From: B1 sp044370475
Lineage (GTDB): Bacteria; Bacteroidota; Bacteroidia; UKL13-3
NCBI GenBank assembly: GCA_044370475.1
Contig: JBILVK010000005.1
Span: forward strand, 3,068-67,067
Length of the DNA stretch: 64,000 bases
Reading direction: 5' to 3'
This document shows, piece by piece, positions 46,852 to 55,827 of this stretch (position 1 is the stretch's first letter; each line of letters starts with the position of its first letter). The position numbers and the translations under genes are program-made. The notes beneath the pieces were generated by a model that saw nothing but the letters and a program-made list of their open reading frames with translations, did not search any database and was not told the DNA's origin.

Positions 46852-49737
46852 ATGAATAAAAACCAAAAAATACACCTTTTTGTAAGATCAATACTGGCCA
46901 TGTTGTGCCTTTTTGCGCAGCCAATTTATGCGCAAAGTCTCTTGGCAGCCCCAATGGTTATTAATTATACCAAACAGGTTTATAAAGGGGGTACGCAAAC
47001 TTGGGATATTTGTACAGGTAAAAACGGACTGGTATTCTATGCCAACAACAATGGTTTATTGCTTTTCGATGGAAAAGACTTTAGTAATTTTCCCCTCCCA
47101 AAAAACACCATCCTTAGGTCCATCTTTTATGATGAGACAACTCAAAGAGTTTATGCAGGCGGACAAAGTGAAATTGGTTATTACCAATTAGAAAAAAACG
47201 GCAAAATACACTTCCAATCCCTCGCTCACCTGCTTTCTCCCAACAACAAGGGGTTCGAAGATGTTTGGGGAATTGAGGGGCACAACAACAAAATATTCTT
47301 CCAAACCACCCAGCAAATATTTTGCTACGATGGCAAACAAATTACCAGCCTCAAACCTTCAGAAAACCTCCTCGAAAACCTACATCTAGTAAATCAAAAA
47401 CTTTTCTTAACCGATATTTCTGGCAGCATTTACGAGTATAAATTTGGTGCTTTTAAACCCCTACTGCTTAATACCAAGCTCGATATTTCTGCCATTCTTC
47501 CTTACAATAACAAGGATTTGTTTATCACCACCTACAAAAATGGAATCTATCTTTTGATAAACGATAGCCTTCAAAAGGCAAAATTTAACTACCCAGAAAT
47601 TCAACAAAGTAGAATCTATAGGGCCATTAAATATGGCAACCATTACCTCCTAGCCACCAACAGAGGTGGACTGTTTTTCTTAGATAACACTGGCAAAATC
47701 ATCAACCGCATTAGTGTTCAAGACGGACTACAAAACAACAATGTACTCAGCCTGCATCAAGACAAAAACAAGAATGTTTGGCTTGGTCTAGATAACGGTA
47801 TCGACCTGGTTAGACTTAATTATCCCTTTGGGTATTTGTACCCAGATGGCATTCTTAAAGGCACTGGATATGCCATGACGCAGTTTGGCCCCAATTACTA
47901 TTTTGCTACCAATAACGGATTATATACAAGGCCCATCCAAAGCAATACAAATACCGCTTTCCAATTGGTAGAAAACACAGAAGGCCAAGTTTGGTGGGTG
48001 CAAGAAATCAATGGCAGCCTCTTTGCCTCTCACCACGAAGGGCTTTTTCAAATCAATGGAACCTCCGCCCAAAAAATATCCAATATTCGCGGTTGCTGGA
48101 AACTCCTTCCCCTCAAAAAACACCCAGGCTATTTTGCCCTTGGAACCTATAACGGAATCAATATTTTTAAATGGGAAAACAATAGCCTCCAATTTGTCTC
48201 CAAACCCTTGCCATTCAAGGAATCGAGCCGCTTCTTAGAAGAAGATGAATTTGGAAATATTTGGGTGGGTCATCCCTACAAAGGCATCTATAAAATCGGT
48301 CTGAACCAATCACTGCTCAATATAGCTTCCGTTAAACGTTACGGCAGCAAAGAAGGTCTGCCCAATGAAACAGAAAACTATGTGTTTAACCCCGACCAAG
48401 GTTTATGCTTTGCCACATCAAAAGGTATCTATGCCTATAACCCAGATTTGGACAAGTTTCAATTGGCACAATCTCTTCATCCATGGCTCGATTCGAGTCT
48501 TACCTACAAACGAATTTTTCAAGGAAAAAATGGCCATATTTGGTATATCACCCAATCCGAAATTGGCTACCTAAACCCTAGCTACAATGGGGTAGAATAC
48601 AGCTACCAAAAAATCAAATTGCCACAATTGGATCAAAACTTGGTGGGCGGATTTGAGTTTTTGGAGGAGTGCCAAAATGGTAACCTTTTCCTAGGTGTAG
48701 AAACGGGTTTTGTACAAATAAATCTCCAGCAAATTGGTCGGTTCAAACAGGATCCACCACAGGTGATTGTTACGTCTATTAACTCCATGGTGGAGCCAGA
48801 TTCTGTCTATTATCAGTATGTAGCGCTTGGTTCAGACCAACTGGAAATTGATGATAGGTCTGTGTATTTCTCTTTGAGCTCACCTAATGCAAACTTTTAT
48901 AACGACCTCAATTTCTCGAGTTATTTGGAGGGTTGGGACAAAAATTGGTCGGCCTGGAAACCCAATAATACCCGCGAATTTAGTCGCCTCAGCTATGGCG
49001 ATTATGTGCTGCGCATTAAGGCGCGCTGCATGGGCTTAGAAGGGCCAGAAACCGCTATTCGCATTCATATTCCTGCACCTTGGTATTGGACCCGCTTTGC
49101 CAAATTTGTGTATTCTATTATTGGTATTGTATTGGTGTTGCTTATTGGTTTTTACCCGCAAATGTTGGTACGCAAAAAGGCCAGCAGAATTATTGCCGAA
49201 AAGGATGATCACCACAAAAAACAAACGGAACAACTGCGCTTAGAAAAAGAAAAGCAGGAGAAAGAATTAATTGAGTTAAAAAACCAACAACTTCAAAAAG
49301 AGGTGGAGCACCAAGGCAAAGAACTGGCTTCTTCTACCATGCATTTGGTTCAGAAAAGCGAAATGCTTTTAAGCATAAAAGATAAGCTGAAGCACATCTC
49401 TAGCATTAGCAACGATCCCAAGATTAAGCCCGAAATTAGTGAGCTCATTAAAAACATTGAAAAGGATACCTTGATTGATAAAGATTGGCAAAAATTTGAA
49501 TTGTATTTTAACAATATTCACGACAGTTATACCCAGAGTTTAAAGGAGCGGTTCCCTGTATTAACGGCCAACGACATAAAAATGTGTGCTTACCTGCGGA
49601 TGAATCTTTCTACCAAAGAAATTGCCACCATTCTTAACATTTCAACCCGAGGCGTGGAGATAAGTAGGTATAGATTGCGCAAGAAAATGGAATTAGAAAA
49701 CGGTATTAACTTAACCGAATATCTATCTAAGCTTTAG
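46852..49737 (+). CDS. Transmembrane Y_Y_Y regulator with LuxR-type HTH
   Basis: A 961-residue one-protein sensor-regulator. I chose ATG 46852 because MNKNQKIHLFVRSILAMLCL opens a good signal peptide and a promoter lies just before; the frame also extends to 46684 but without a signal at its head. About 12 two-component-regulator propeller blades (NVLSLHQDKNKNVWLGLDN and similar) form the periplasmic sensor, then a Y_Y_Y domain (LEGWDKNWSAWKP, about 750), a membrane segment (about 800-822), a coiled coil, and a DNA-binding helix-turn-helix (NLSTKEIATILNISTRGVEI, about 920-940). There is no histidine kinase domain. It probably senses glucan breakdown products and switches on the divergent operon, in the manner of SusR. 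Two palindrome copies. Confidence 0.88.
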   Translation: MNKNQKIHLFVRSILAMLCLFAQPIYAQSLLAAPMVINYTKQVYKGGTQTWDICTGKNGLVFYANNNGLLLFDGKDFSNFPLPKNTILRSIFYDETTQRVYAGGQSEIGYYQLEKNGKIHFQSLAHLLSPNNKGFEDVWGIEGHNNKIFFQTTQQIFCYDGKQITSLKPSENLLENLHLVNQKLFLTDISGSIYEYKFGAFKPLLLNTKLDISAILPYNNKDLFITTYKNGIYLLINDSLQKAKFNYPEIQQSRIYRAIKYGNHYLLATNRGGLFFLDNTGKIINRISVQDGLQNNNVLSLHQDKNKNVWLGLDNGIDLVRLNYPFGYLYPDGILKGTGYAMTQFGPNYYFATNNGLYTRPIQSNTNTAFQLVENTEGQVWWVQEINGSLFASHHEGLFQINGTSAQKISNIRGCWKLLPLKKHPGYFALGTYNGINIFKWENNSLQFVSKPLPFKESSRFLEEDEFGNIWVGHPYKGIYKIGLNQSLLNIASVKRYGSKEGLPNETENYVFNPDQGLCFATSKGIYAYNPDLDKFQLAQSLHPWLDSSLTYKRIFQGKNGHIWYITQSEIGYLNPSYNGVEYSYQKIKLPQLDQNLVGGFEFLEECQNGNLFLGVETGFVQINLQQIGRFKQDPPQVIVTSINSMVEPDSVYYQYVALGSDQLEIDDRSVYFSLSSPNANFYNDLNFSSYLEGWDKNWSAWKPNNTREFSRLSYGDYVLRIKARCMGLEGPETAIRIHIPAPWYWTRFAKFVYSIIGIVLVLLIGFYPQMLVRKKASRIIAEKDDHHKKQTEQLRLEKEKQEKELIELKNQQLQKEVEHQGKELASSTMHLVQKSEMLLSIKDKLKHISSISNDPKIKPEISELIKNIEKDTLIDKDWQKFELYFNNIHDSYTQSLKERFPVLTANDIKMCAYLRMNLSTKEIATILNISTRGVEISRYRLRKKMELENGINLTEYLSKL
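48298..48307. repeat. Dispersed palindrome copy 15
   Basis: GGTCTGAACC; encodes GLNQ in the Y_Y_Y regulator. Confidence 0.8.
48829..48838. repeat. Dispersed palindrome copy 16
   Basis: GGTTCAGACC; encodes GSDQ in the Y_Y_Y regulator, 531 bp from the previous copy. Confidence 0.8.
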
Positions 49738-49748
49738 GTTAAACAGAA

Positions 49749-49778
49749 ACGGCTCTTCCAAATTATTGGAAGAGCCGT
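49749..49778. terminator. Bidirectional hairpin between convergent genes
   Basis: Stem ACGGCTCTTCCAA/TTGGAAGAGCCGT, 13 bp perfect, with the 4-base loop ATTA. It lies between the stops of the regulator and the CBM-repeat gene. The T tracts on both sides are poor. Confidence 0.6.
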
Positions 49779-49806
49779 ACCGTCAATTACACACAAAAAT
49801 CAAAAG

Positions 49807-52560
49807 CTATTCTACTACTATTTTGTAGGTTTTTACAGCCTCATTCATTTCAATCTTCACTAGGTAAATACCTGCTTCCAAAGATTGAATATCTAAACTT
49901 ACCATGCCATTGCTGGTATTGGTAAAACTCTTTTCTGATACTTTAGCACCTACCAAATTGTATATGCCAATTTGTGTTTTGCCCTTTACACTTTGTCCAA
50001 AATCTATATGCAAAGTTTCGTTGGCTGGGTTAGGGAAAAGTGTTGCATTGTTCAACAATACTTCTTCTAAACCTACCGCGTTACAAATGGTACAAGTATT
50101 CCAGCAATAAGCACCCACCATAATGGCGGCGGTATCTTTAATATCTACAAAACGATTGGTGAAATTACCATCTGTTTTGGTACAAGGATCGCCAGGAGCA
50201 AAAGACTCTTCATCGTCCCAATTTCCAATGGTATATTTAAAGGTATAGCTTCCTGTATCTAATGTTAAGGTAACAGAATAAATATTGTTTCCAATTAAAG
50301 TCATTGGGGTACAATTTCCACACCAGCCATTAAAGCTACCGTTAAGCGTTACTCCTTTGCTTAAATCACCTACATAGTTTTTCATGTTTACACGGAAAGT
50401 AATTTTGGTCTTAGGTGCAGCATTGGCGCAGCTTACACAACTTTCCCAACATACAACAGGCATAGTATCATTAACCTTGTTTACTGTAACGGTTCTATTG
50501 GTAAAACCAGACTTGGTAGTAGTACAAGAAGAACCTTCTTTCAAGATTTCTTGTGCCGCCCAATTTCCGATGGTGTATTTAAAATCATATGTAGAATCTT
50601 TATCTAACAACACAGAGGCTGTCCAAACATCTGTACCTGCTTTTTTGGTCATAGGTGTGCATTTGCCACACCAGTTGTTAAAGCTACCATTTAAGGTTAC
50701 GGTATCGCTAGGCGCCAAGGCGTATTTGCTCATATCAACTTGGAAAGTTAAATTGGTTTTGGTTGGACCACCAGCGGCGCAAGGACCACAAGTTTCCCAG
50801 CATACTGTTGGCAATGTTTGGTTGTTTTTACCAGTTGTAAATACCCTATTGGTAAAACCACTTGTTGTTTTGGTACACGTTAAGGTAGAAGCCAAATTTT
50901 CTGAAGATACCCAATTGCCAATGGCATACTTAAACTCATATTCTTTGGCAGTATCCAAAGCTAAGGTGGTTGTCCAAATCTTGGTTCCAACTACATTGGT
51001 CATTTTATTACAAGCACCACACCATCCATTAAAGGTACCATTAAGCGTTACAGTATCACCAGGCGCCATTGGCACGTTCTTGGCATCAACCGTAAAAGTT
51101 ACATTTACCTTCGCTCCTGGCGGCGGCGGTGTAATTCCTCCACCAAAAACTACATTGTCAAAATAATAGGTCTTTTCGCCAGTTACGCTTCCAGCAACAT
51201 TAAAATTAAAGAAAGCAGAAAGCATGTTATAGGTATAAGTATAATTAATAGCTGCTGTACCTGTTCCTTGGTTGGCAAAATTAAACTCAAGGGTTTGCCA
51301 AGCATTGGCAACAGTGGTGCGTGCATCGGTTTCAACAGACTTGGTATTGTCTCCAACTTGTTCTGCTTTTAAACGCACTACAATTCCGCTATCTGGTGAA
51401 TAAACACGCATAGTCATTTTGTTTGCAGTTGGTGAAAATGGAATGGCCTGAGCCAAACCTGCTGTGGTGCTAAGTGTAGTTCCAGCCCATGTTTCAGCGG
51501 TATTCGATTTAATTGCTTTTCCTACTTTATTGCTGCTATTGGTTGGATCAGCCACAACAGAAGAAGTATTGCCACCAAAATCTACCATCGTGTAGTTTAC
51601 ATTGGCACTATCAAAATAAATTGGCACCCTAACTTGAGCCAAAACCGGACCCGTTGGAGCAACCATAGCTATATCATCAAAATAATAAACCTTGGCACCA
51701 GCTGTACTTCCGGAAACATTAAAGTTAAAGAATACAGACATCTTTTTATAGGTATTGCCATAGTTAATAGCTGCTGTTCCTGTAGCTTGGTTGGCAAAGT
51801 TAAACTCGAGTGTTTGCCAAGCATTTGCAACTGTAGTACGTGCATCTGTTTCAACCGTAATAGTATTAACGGTTGCATCTTCTGCCTTTAATCTCACCAC
51901 AATGCCGCTATCAGGTGAATATACGCGCATAGTTATTTTGCTGGTAGAAGGAGTAAACGGAATGGCAATAGGGAAACCAATAGTGCTACCAAGTGTGGAA
52001 CCTGCCCATGTTTCGGCATTATTAGGTTTGGTAATCTTACCTACTTTGTTGGTAGAAACCACTGGGTCGTTTGCAACTTCACTGGTATTTCCGCCAAAAT
52101 CTATCATGGCATAGCTTACATTGGTACTATCGAAACGTACAGGCAAATTCATAGGCAATAAAGAAGAACAAGCAGTACATGAGTTCCAGCATACTGTTGG
52201 AATGGTAGTAGCAGCACTTACACTGATGGCCCTATTGGTAAAACTTCCTGAGGTAATAGTACAAGGTGAACCATTGGTTAAAGCCTCTTGAGCCGTCCAA
52301 CCCCCAATGGTGTATTTAAATTCGTGGTTTCCAGCAGGAATAGAGAAGGTGCCCTCCCAAACATTGGTGGTTCCTTGTTTCACGAGTGGGTTACATCTTC
52401 CACACCAGCTGTTCCAAGTACCATTTACGTAAACGGTATCGTTTAGTCCCACATACTGAGACATGTCCACCTTAAAGGTAACATTGTAATTTTGTGCCTG
52501 CGCACTTGCCGACAGCAAGAGCAAAAGCATAAAAAGTTTAAAATTTGTAAATATTTTCAT
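49807..52560 (-). CDS. T9SS protein with repeated Cys-bearing CBM-like modules
   Basis: A 917-residue secreted protein. I chose ATG 52560 (MKIFTNFKLFMLLLLLSASA, a clean signal peptide) over the longer frame to 52644. Four modules of about 100 residues share LNGxFNxWCGxC, a VW or IW turn, FKYTIGNW, GFTNR and a closing VCWExCxxC; they lie at about 25-130, 485-595, 600-705 and 710-825. They look like CBM20/CBM48-type beta-sandwiches stabilised by an extra disulfide. Two jelly-roll modules (VRFDSTNVSYAMIDFGG, YFDSANVNYTMVDFGG; about 135-470) sit between them. The end is a T9SS type A domain (FPNPANETLHI, AGIYLVKIEM). It probably binds polysaccharide outside the cell. No catalytic domain is visible. 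Confidence 0.85.
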   Translation of the reverse strand: MKIFTNFKLFMLLLLLSASAQAQNYNVTFKVDMSQYVGLNDTVYVNGTWNSWCGRCNPLVKQGTTNVWEGTFSIPAGNHEFKYTIGGWTAQEALTNGSPCTITSGSFTNRAISVSAATTIPTVCWNSCTACSSLLPMNLPVRFDSTNVSYAMIDFGGNTSEVANDPVVSTNKVGKITKPNNAETWAGSTLGSTIGFPIAIPFTPSTSKITMRVYSPDSGIVVRLKAEDATVNTITVETDARTTVANAWQTLEFNFANQATGTAAINYGNTYKKMSVFFNFNVSGSTAGAKVYYFDDIAMVAPTGPVLAQVRVPIYFDSANVNYTMVDFGGNTSSVVADPTNSSNKVGKAIKSNTAETWAGTTLSTTAGLAQAIPFSPTANKMTMRVYSPDSGIVVRLKAEQVGDNTKSVETDARTTVANAWQTLEFNFANQGTGTAAINYTYTYNMLSAFFNFNVAGSVTGEKTYYFDNVVFGGGITPPPPGAKVNVTFTVDAKNVPMAPGDTVTLNGTFNGWCGACNKMTNVVGTKIWTTTLALDTAKEYEFKYAIGNWVSSENLASTLTCTKTTSGFTNRVFTTGKNNQTLPTVCWETCGPCAAGGPTKTNLTFQVDMSKYALAPSDTVTLNGSFNNWCGKCTPMTKKAGTDVWTASVLLDKDSTYDFKYTIGNWAAQEILKEGSSCTTTKSGFTNRTVTVNKVNDTMPVVCWESCVSCANAAPKTKITFRVNMKNYVGDLSKGVTLNGSFNGWCGNCTPMTLIGNNIYSVTLTLDTGSYTFKYTIGNWDDEESFAPGDPCTKTDGNFTNRFVDIKDTAAIMVGAYCWNTCTICNAVGLEEVLLNNATLFPNPANETLHIDFGQSVKGKTQIGIYNLVGAKVSEKSFTNTSNGMVSLDIQSLEAGIYLVKIEMNEAVKTYKIVVE

Positions 52561-52953
52561 GTCGTGTTGATTTGTTGCGGTAAATTTAAAGCAATGCTGG
52601 AGCCTTGCCCGCATTTCCCAACCCTTCATTGCTTTCACTTGCAATCTTACTTGGAAACTAAACTACAACAATGCTACTACAACAATATCTAAAAAATTGT
52701 TTTACAGATATTTAGAGAATTTTTGAATTAAACGAACTCCCCAAGCAAAACCCCACAATTGCCTCCTAAAGCAAAAATGCCATTCCCTTTTATAACCGTA
52801 AAACAACCTGCTAAATTAAATTAATTTTAGATTTCAAGTAAATTCAAGCTTTGCAAGAAGCTCAACTTGCAATAGAAAAAAAGTCCAAAACCAGATATAA
52901 ATGCCAAAAAATGAAGCCAATTGCGCATAAAAACAGATATTTTTACTTTTTCA
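52561..52953. other. Non-coding region before tRNA-Phe
   Basis: About 390 bp, AT-rich, upstream of the CBM-repeat gene (minus) and of tRNA-Phe (plus). Apart from the tRNA promoter that follows, I see no gene. A weak TAAATTTA box lies 16 bp before the CBM-repeat gene's start on the minus strand. Confidence 0.4.
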
Positions 52954-52984
52954 TTTGCAAAAGTGCAACAAATCCTTACTTTTG
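52954..52984 (+). promoter_or_regulatory. Promoter of tRNA-Phe
   Basis: TTTG at 52954-52957, 19 bp, TACTTTTG at 52977-52984; predicted start about 6 bases before the tRNA. Best -33/-7 match in the window. Confidence 0.8.
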
Positions 52985-52996
52985 CACTCCCCAATA

Positions 52997-53069
52997 GGTG
53001 CGGTAGCTCAGTCGGTAGAGCAAAAGACTGAAAATCTTTGTGTCGGGGGTTCGATTCCCTCCCACACCA
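52997..53069 (+). tRNA. tRNA-Phe (anticodon GAA)
   Basis: A 73-nt cloverleaf read by hand: D arm GCTC/GAGC, anticodon stem AAAGA/TCTTT with loop CTGAAAA (anticodon GAA), T loop TTCGATT, discriminator A. The acceptor GGTGCGG/CCACACC has one C-A mismatch (position 5 with 68). CCA is not encoded. Its 3' side is followed by a terminator and then an IS21 element. Confidence 0.93.
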
Positions 53070-53083
53070 CAAACAAAAAACAG

Positions 53084-53118
53084 AAAGCCTTGAATATTAA
53101 GTTATTCAGGGCTTTTTT
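53084..53118 (+). terminator. Terminator of tRNA-Phe
   Basis: Stem AAAGCCTTGAATA/TATTCAGGGCTTT (one G-T pair) and a T run. Confidence 0.85.
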
Positions 53119-53238
53119 GTGTCTTTTAGTGGAACTATAGTGGAACTTTTGGGATATTTGACTTTTTAATCTTTGTCTAACGAATAACTTATAACCCCTG
53201 TTTTATTAATCGAGGCATAACCTGTTTTATGATATAAG

Positions 53239-53338
53239 TGGAAATTCCGGACATATTGACCCCCTCTTACCGGCGCAAACTGACCCCCTCTTTTCCGGAG
53301 TAAATTGACCCCCTCTTACCGGCGCAAAATGACCCCCT
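53239..53338 (+). repeat. Left end multiple terminal repeats of IS21 element
   Basis: Four copies of TGACCCCCT (53257, 53281, 53306, 53330) spaced about 24-25 bp, with CTTACCGGCGCAAA between some of them. These are the transposase-binding repeats typical of IS21. Confidence 0.8.
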
Positions 53339-53377
53339 AAAATAGCATGGTTGTTTAAGCGATTATAGTCACTGTCT

Positions 53378-54964
53378 TTGTTTGCCCAAATGGCAACATT
53401 CATGTCTAATAATCGAATCAACATGTTCAAAATTAAACAAATTATTCAACATTACACAGAAGGTCATGGTAGCAAGGCTATCAGCAAAATTACCCACACT
53501 TCGAGAAACACTGTTAAAGACTACATCCAGAGGTTCAAGACCTTTGGAGTTCCCTGGAATGAAATTCAGAATATGGATAACCAAACGTTATTCAATATTT
53601 TCACAAAACGTTCAGAAGAGAGTAGTCAGATTCTGGATCCTAAATACACAATGCTACAAAGCCTTCTGCCTGAAATTGTAAAGGCATTGAGAAAGAAAGG
53701 TATGACCATTTTTGAGCAATGGAGTCGGTATAAACTAAATCATCCTCAAGGGTATCAATCGTCTCAGTTTTCATTCTATTTAAGGAGTTACCTAAAGACA
53801 AAAGAAACCTCTATGCATATTGATCACAAGGCAGGAGATAAGATTTATGTTGATTATTGCGGTGATAAACTCAAGATTGTAGACATTCTTACTGGTGAAT
53901 TAATACCTGTTGAAGTATTTGTTGCCATATTGGGTTGTAGTCAATTAACCTTTGTTTGCGCTGTAAGAAGTCAGAAGACTGAGGATTTTATTTTGGGTTG
54001 TAAATTGGCTTTTGAATATTTTGAAGGAGTAACAAGGGCGATTGTACCGGATAATCTTAAGGCAGCAGTAATCAAAACAAATAAGTACGAGCCTCAATTA
54101 AATCCACTTTTTGAGACCTTTTGCGAGCACTATGGCACAGTTGTAATACCTGCAAGGGTTTATAAGCCCAAAGATAAGGCGCTGGTTGAAGGAGCAGTAA
54201 AGTTAACTTATCAGAAAATCTATGTTGGCCTTAGAGATCAAATATTTTTTAGTCTGGAAGAATTAAATGCGGCAATCCTTGAACTTCTCGAATTATATAA
54301 CAATGCTCCTTTGAATAAGGAGGAGAGCCGCAGGGTTCGGTTTGAACAGGAAGAAAGGTCGGAAATGATTCCGCTTCCAGAATTGCCTTATGAAATAAGG
54401 GAAATGAAAATTTGCACGGTTTATAACAATGGTCATATCAAACTCTCTGTTGACAAGAATTTTTATAGTGTACCCTATGAGTATGTTGGAAAAAAGGTGA
54501 AAGTCCTTTACAACTCTTCTGTTGTTGAAATATTCCACCAGTACACAATGCTAGCCAATCACCCGAGAAGTTACAGGAGAAATGCCTTTACGACTACCAT
54601 GGATCATTTGGCCAGCACCCACCAGTTCATTGGAGGCAGGACTGAAGAATACTATTTAACAAAAGGATTGTCCATCTCTCCTGAAGTTGGCGCCTACCTC
54701 AAAGTTGTGTTCGACAACCATGATCACCCTGAGCAATCATTTTTAATATGTCAAGGAATCCTAAACCTATCGCCTGGTGTAGATCCCATAAGATTATCAA
54801 ATGCCTGTAAAAGAGGTATGGAATATGGAGTTTACAATTACCACACTATCGTAAATATTTTAAAAAAGGGATTGGATAACTATTCCTTAGAAGATGAAAC
54901 ACTATCCGAAAAAACAAAAACACCAAAACATAAAAACATTAGAGGCAAAGCCTACTATAATTAA
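53378..54964 (+). CDS. istA: IS21-family transposase IstA
   Basis: A 528-residue transposase. An N-terminal helix-turn-helix (KIKQIIQHYTEGHGSKAISK) precedes the DDE domain: first Asp in VDYCGDKL (about residue 160), second in VPDNLKAA (about 222), Glu in ALVEGAVKL (about 268). All three are present, so the enzyme looks functional. Start at 53378, or 8 codons later at MSNNRINM. It is followed by istB after 8 bp. Confidence 0.95.
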   Translation: MFAQMATFMSNNRINMFKIKQIIQHYTEGHGSKAISKITHTSRNTVKDYIQRFKTFGVPWNEIQNMDNQTLFNIFTKRSEESSQILDPKYTMLQSLLPEIVKALRKKGMTIFEQWSRYKLNHPQGYQSSQFSFYLRSYLKTKETSMHIDHKAGDKIYVDYCGDKLKIVDILTGELIPVEVFVAILGCSQLTFVCAVRSQKTEDFILGCKLAFEYFEGVTRAIVPDNLKAAVIKTNKYEPQLNPLFETFCEHYGTVVIPARVYKPKDKALVEGAVKLTYQKIYVGLRDQIFFSLEELNAAILELLELYNNAPLNKEESRRVRFEQEERSEMIPLPELPYEIREMKICTVYNNGHIKLSVDKNFYSVPYEYVGKKVKVLYNSSVVEIFHQYTMLANHPRSYRRNAFTTTMDHLASTHQFIGGRTEEYYLTKGLSISPEVGAYLKVVFDNHDHPEQSFLICQGILNLSPGVDPIRLSNACKRGMEYGVYNYHTIVNILKKGLDNYSLEDETLSEKTKTPKHKNIRGKAYYN

Positions 54965-54972
54965 AAACAAAC

Positions 54973-55713
54973 ATGAAAAATGAAGTAACACTTGAACAGA
55001 TGAGAAAAATGAAGCTCACTGGAATGTACCGAGGCTTTAAGACAGCCTTAGAGACTCAAAGCCTTTCAACACTCACAACGGATGAATTATTATCAATGTT
55101 GGTCGAACAGGAATGGGATGATCGACAGAACCGTATGGTAGAAAGATCGCTAAGAAATGCCAGGTTCCGCTATAAAACAAGCTTTGAGCAAATATCCTTT
55201 ACAGAAGAAAGAGGAATAGACAGGAATCAAATAAACAGGTTGATGAATTGTGATTACATAGAAAAAGCAGAGAATATAATCATAACCGGAAGCACTGGAA
55301 CTGGCAAGAGTTTTTTGGGTTCGGCTTTAGGAAACCAAGCTTGTTTGGCTGGATATAAAGTGTTTTACGCTAACACCAATCGATTATTTACTCAGATAAA
55401 AATGGCAAAAGCTGATGGGTCATCAATAAAAGAGCTAAGTCGACTCGAAAAAACGGACTTAATAATACTTGATGATTTTGGAATTCAACCCTTCGACAAC
55501 CAATCAAGACTGATATTAATGGAATTGATTGAAGACAGGCATGGGAAAAAATCTACGATATTTACTACCCAGGTACCAGTTACAAATTGGTATGAAATTA
55601 TCGGAGATGAAACAATTGCAGATGCTATTTTAGACAGGGTGGTACATGATGCCCATCGGATAGAATTGAAAGGAGATTCATTACGAAAAAAGGGAAGGCC
55701 TAAAATTGAATAA
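54973..55713 (+). CDS. istB: IS21-family helper ATPase IstB
   Basis: A 246-residue AAA+ ATPase (DnaC-like). Walker A GSTGTGKS (about residues 106-113) and Walker B LIILDDFG (about 162) are intact. IstB helps IstA choose and capture the target. It ends shortly before the right terminal repeats. Confidence 0.95.
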   Translation: MKNEVTLEQMRKMKLTGMYRGFKTALETQSLSTLTTDELLSMLVEQEWDDRQNRMVERSLRNARFRYKTSFEQISFTEERGIDRNQINRLMNCDYIEKAENIIITGSTGTGKSFLGSALGNQACLAGYKVFYANTNRLFTQIKMAKADGSSIKELSRLEKTDLIILDDFGIQPFDNQSRLILMELIEDRHGKKSTIFTTQVPVTNWYEIIGDETIADAILDRVVHDAHRIELKGDSLRKKGRPKIE

Positions 55714-55775
55714 AAATCCCTTTATTTGTATGTGACTAGTTGCTTAAATAATCAATGCTATTTTGCATCACCAAA

Positions 55776-55827
55776 TGGGGGGTCAATTTCAAACGGAAAC
55801 AGGGGGTCAATTTCACCGGTATATGCA
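55776..55827 (+). repeat. Right end terminal repeats of IS21 element
   Basis: Two inverted copies of the TGACCCCC box (about 55777 and 55801), the second lying in the right inverted repeat. Confidence 0.75.

Larger units (their letters stand above)
53239..55827 (+). mobile_element. IS21-family insertion sequence
   Basis: A complete element of about 2.6 kb with istA and istB genes in order. The ends align as inverted repeats: TGGAAATTCCGGACATATTG on the left and TGCATATACCGGTGAAATTG (reverse complement) on the right, both followed by ACCCCCT; 21 of 27 bases match. They start with TG and end with CA as IS21 elements do. I found no convincing target duplication (flanks ATATAAG and GTTAAGG). No exact palindrome copy lies inside. 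Confidence 0.85.

Noticed and set aside
50384..51166. 260-residue plus-strand reading frame
   Set aside because: Antisense to the CBM-repeat gene; its low-complexity V/L/T-rich sequence is a mirror of the repeated modules.
53050..53061. GGTTCGATTCC resembling the palindrome
   Set aside because: This is the T arm of tRNA-Phe, not a GGTYYRRACC copy.
52955..53140. 61-residue frame with GAVAQSVEQ
   Set aside because: It is the translation of tRNA-Phe, a common artefact.
53531..54347. GGTTCAAGACC and GGTTTGAACA inside the IS21 transposase gene
   Set aside because: The first has an extra base and the second a mismatch in the fixed outer bases, so neither counts as a palindrome copy.
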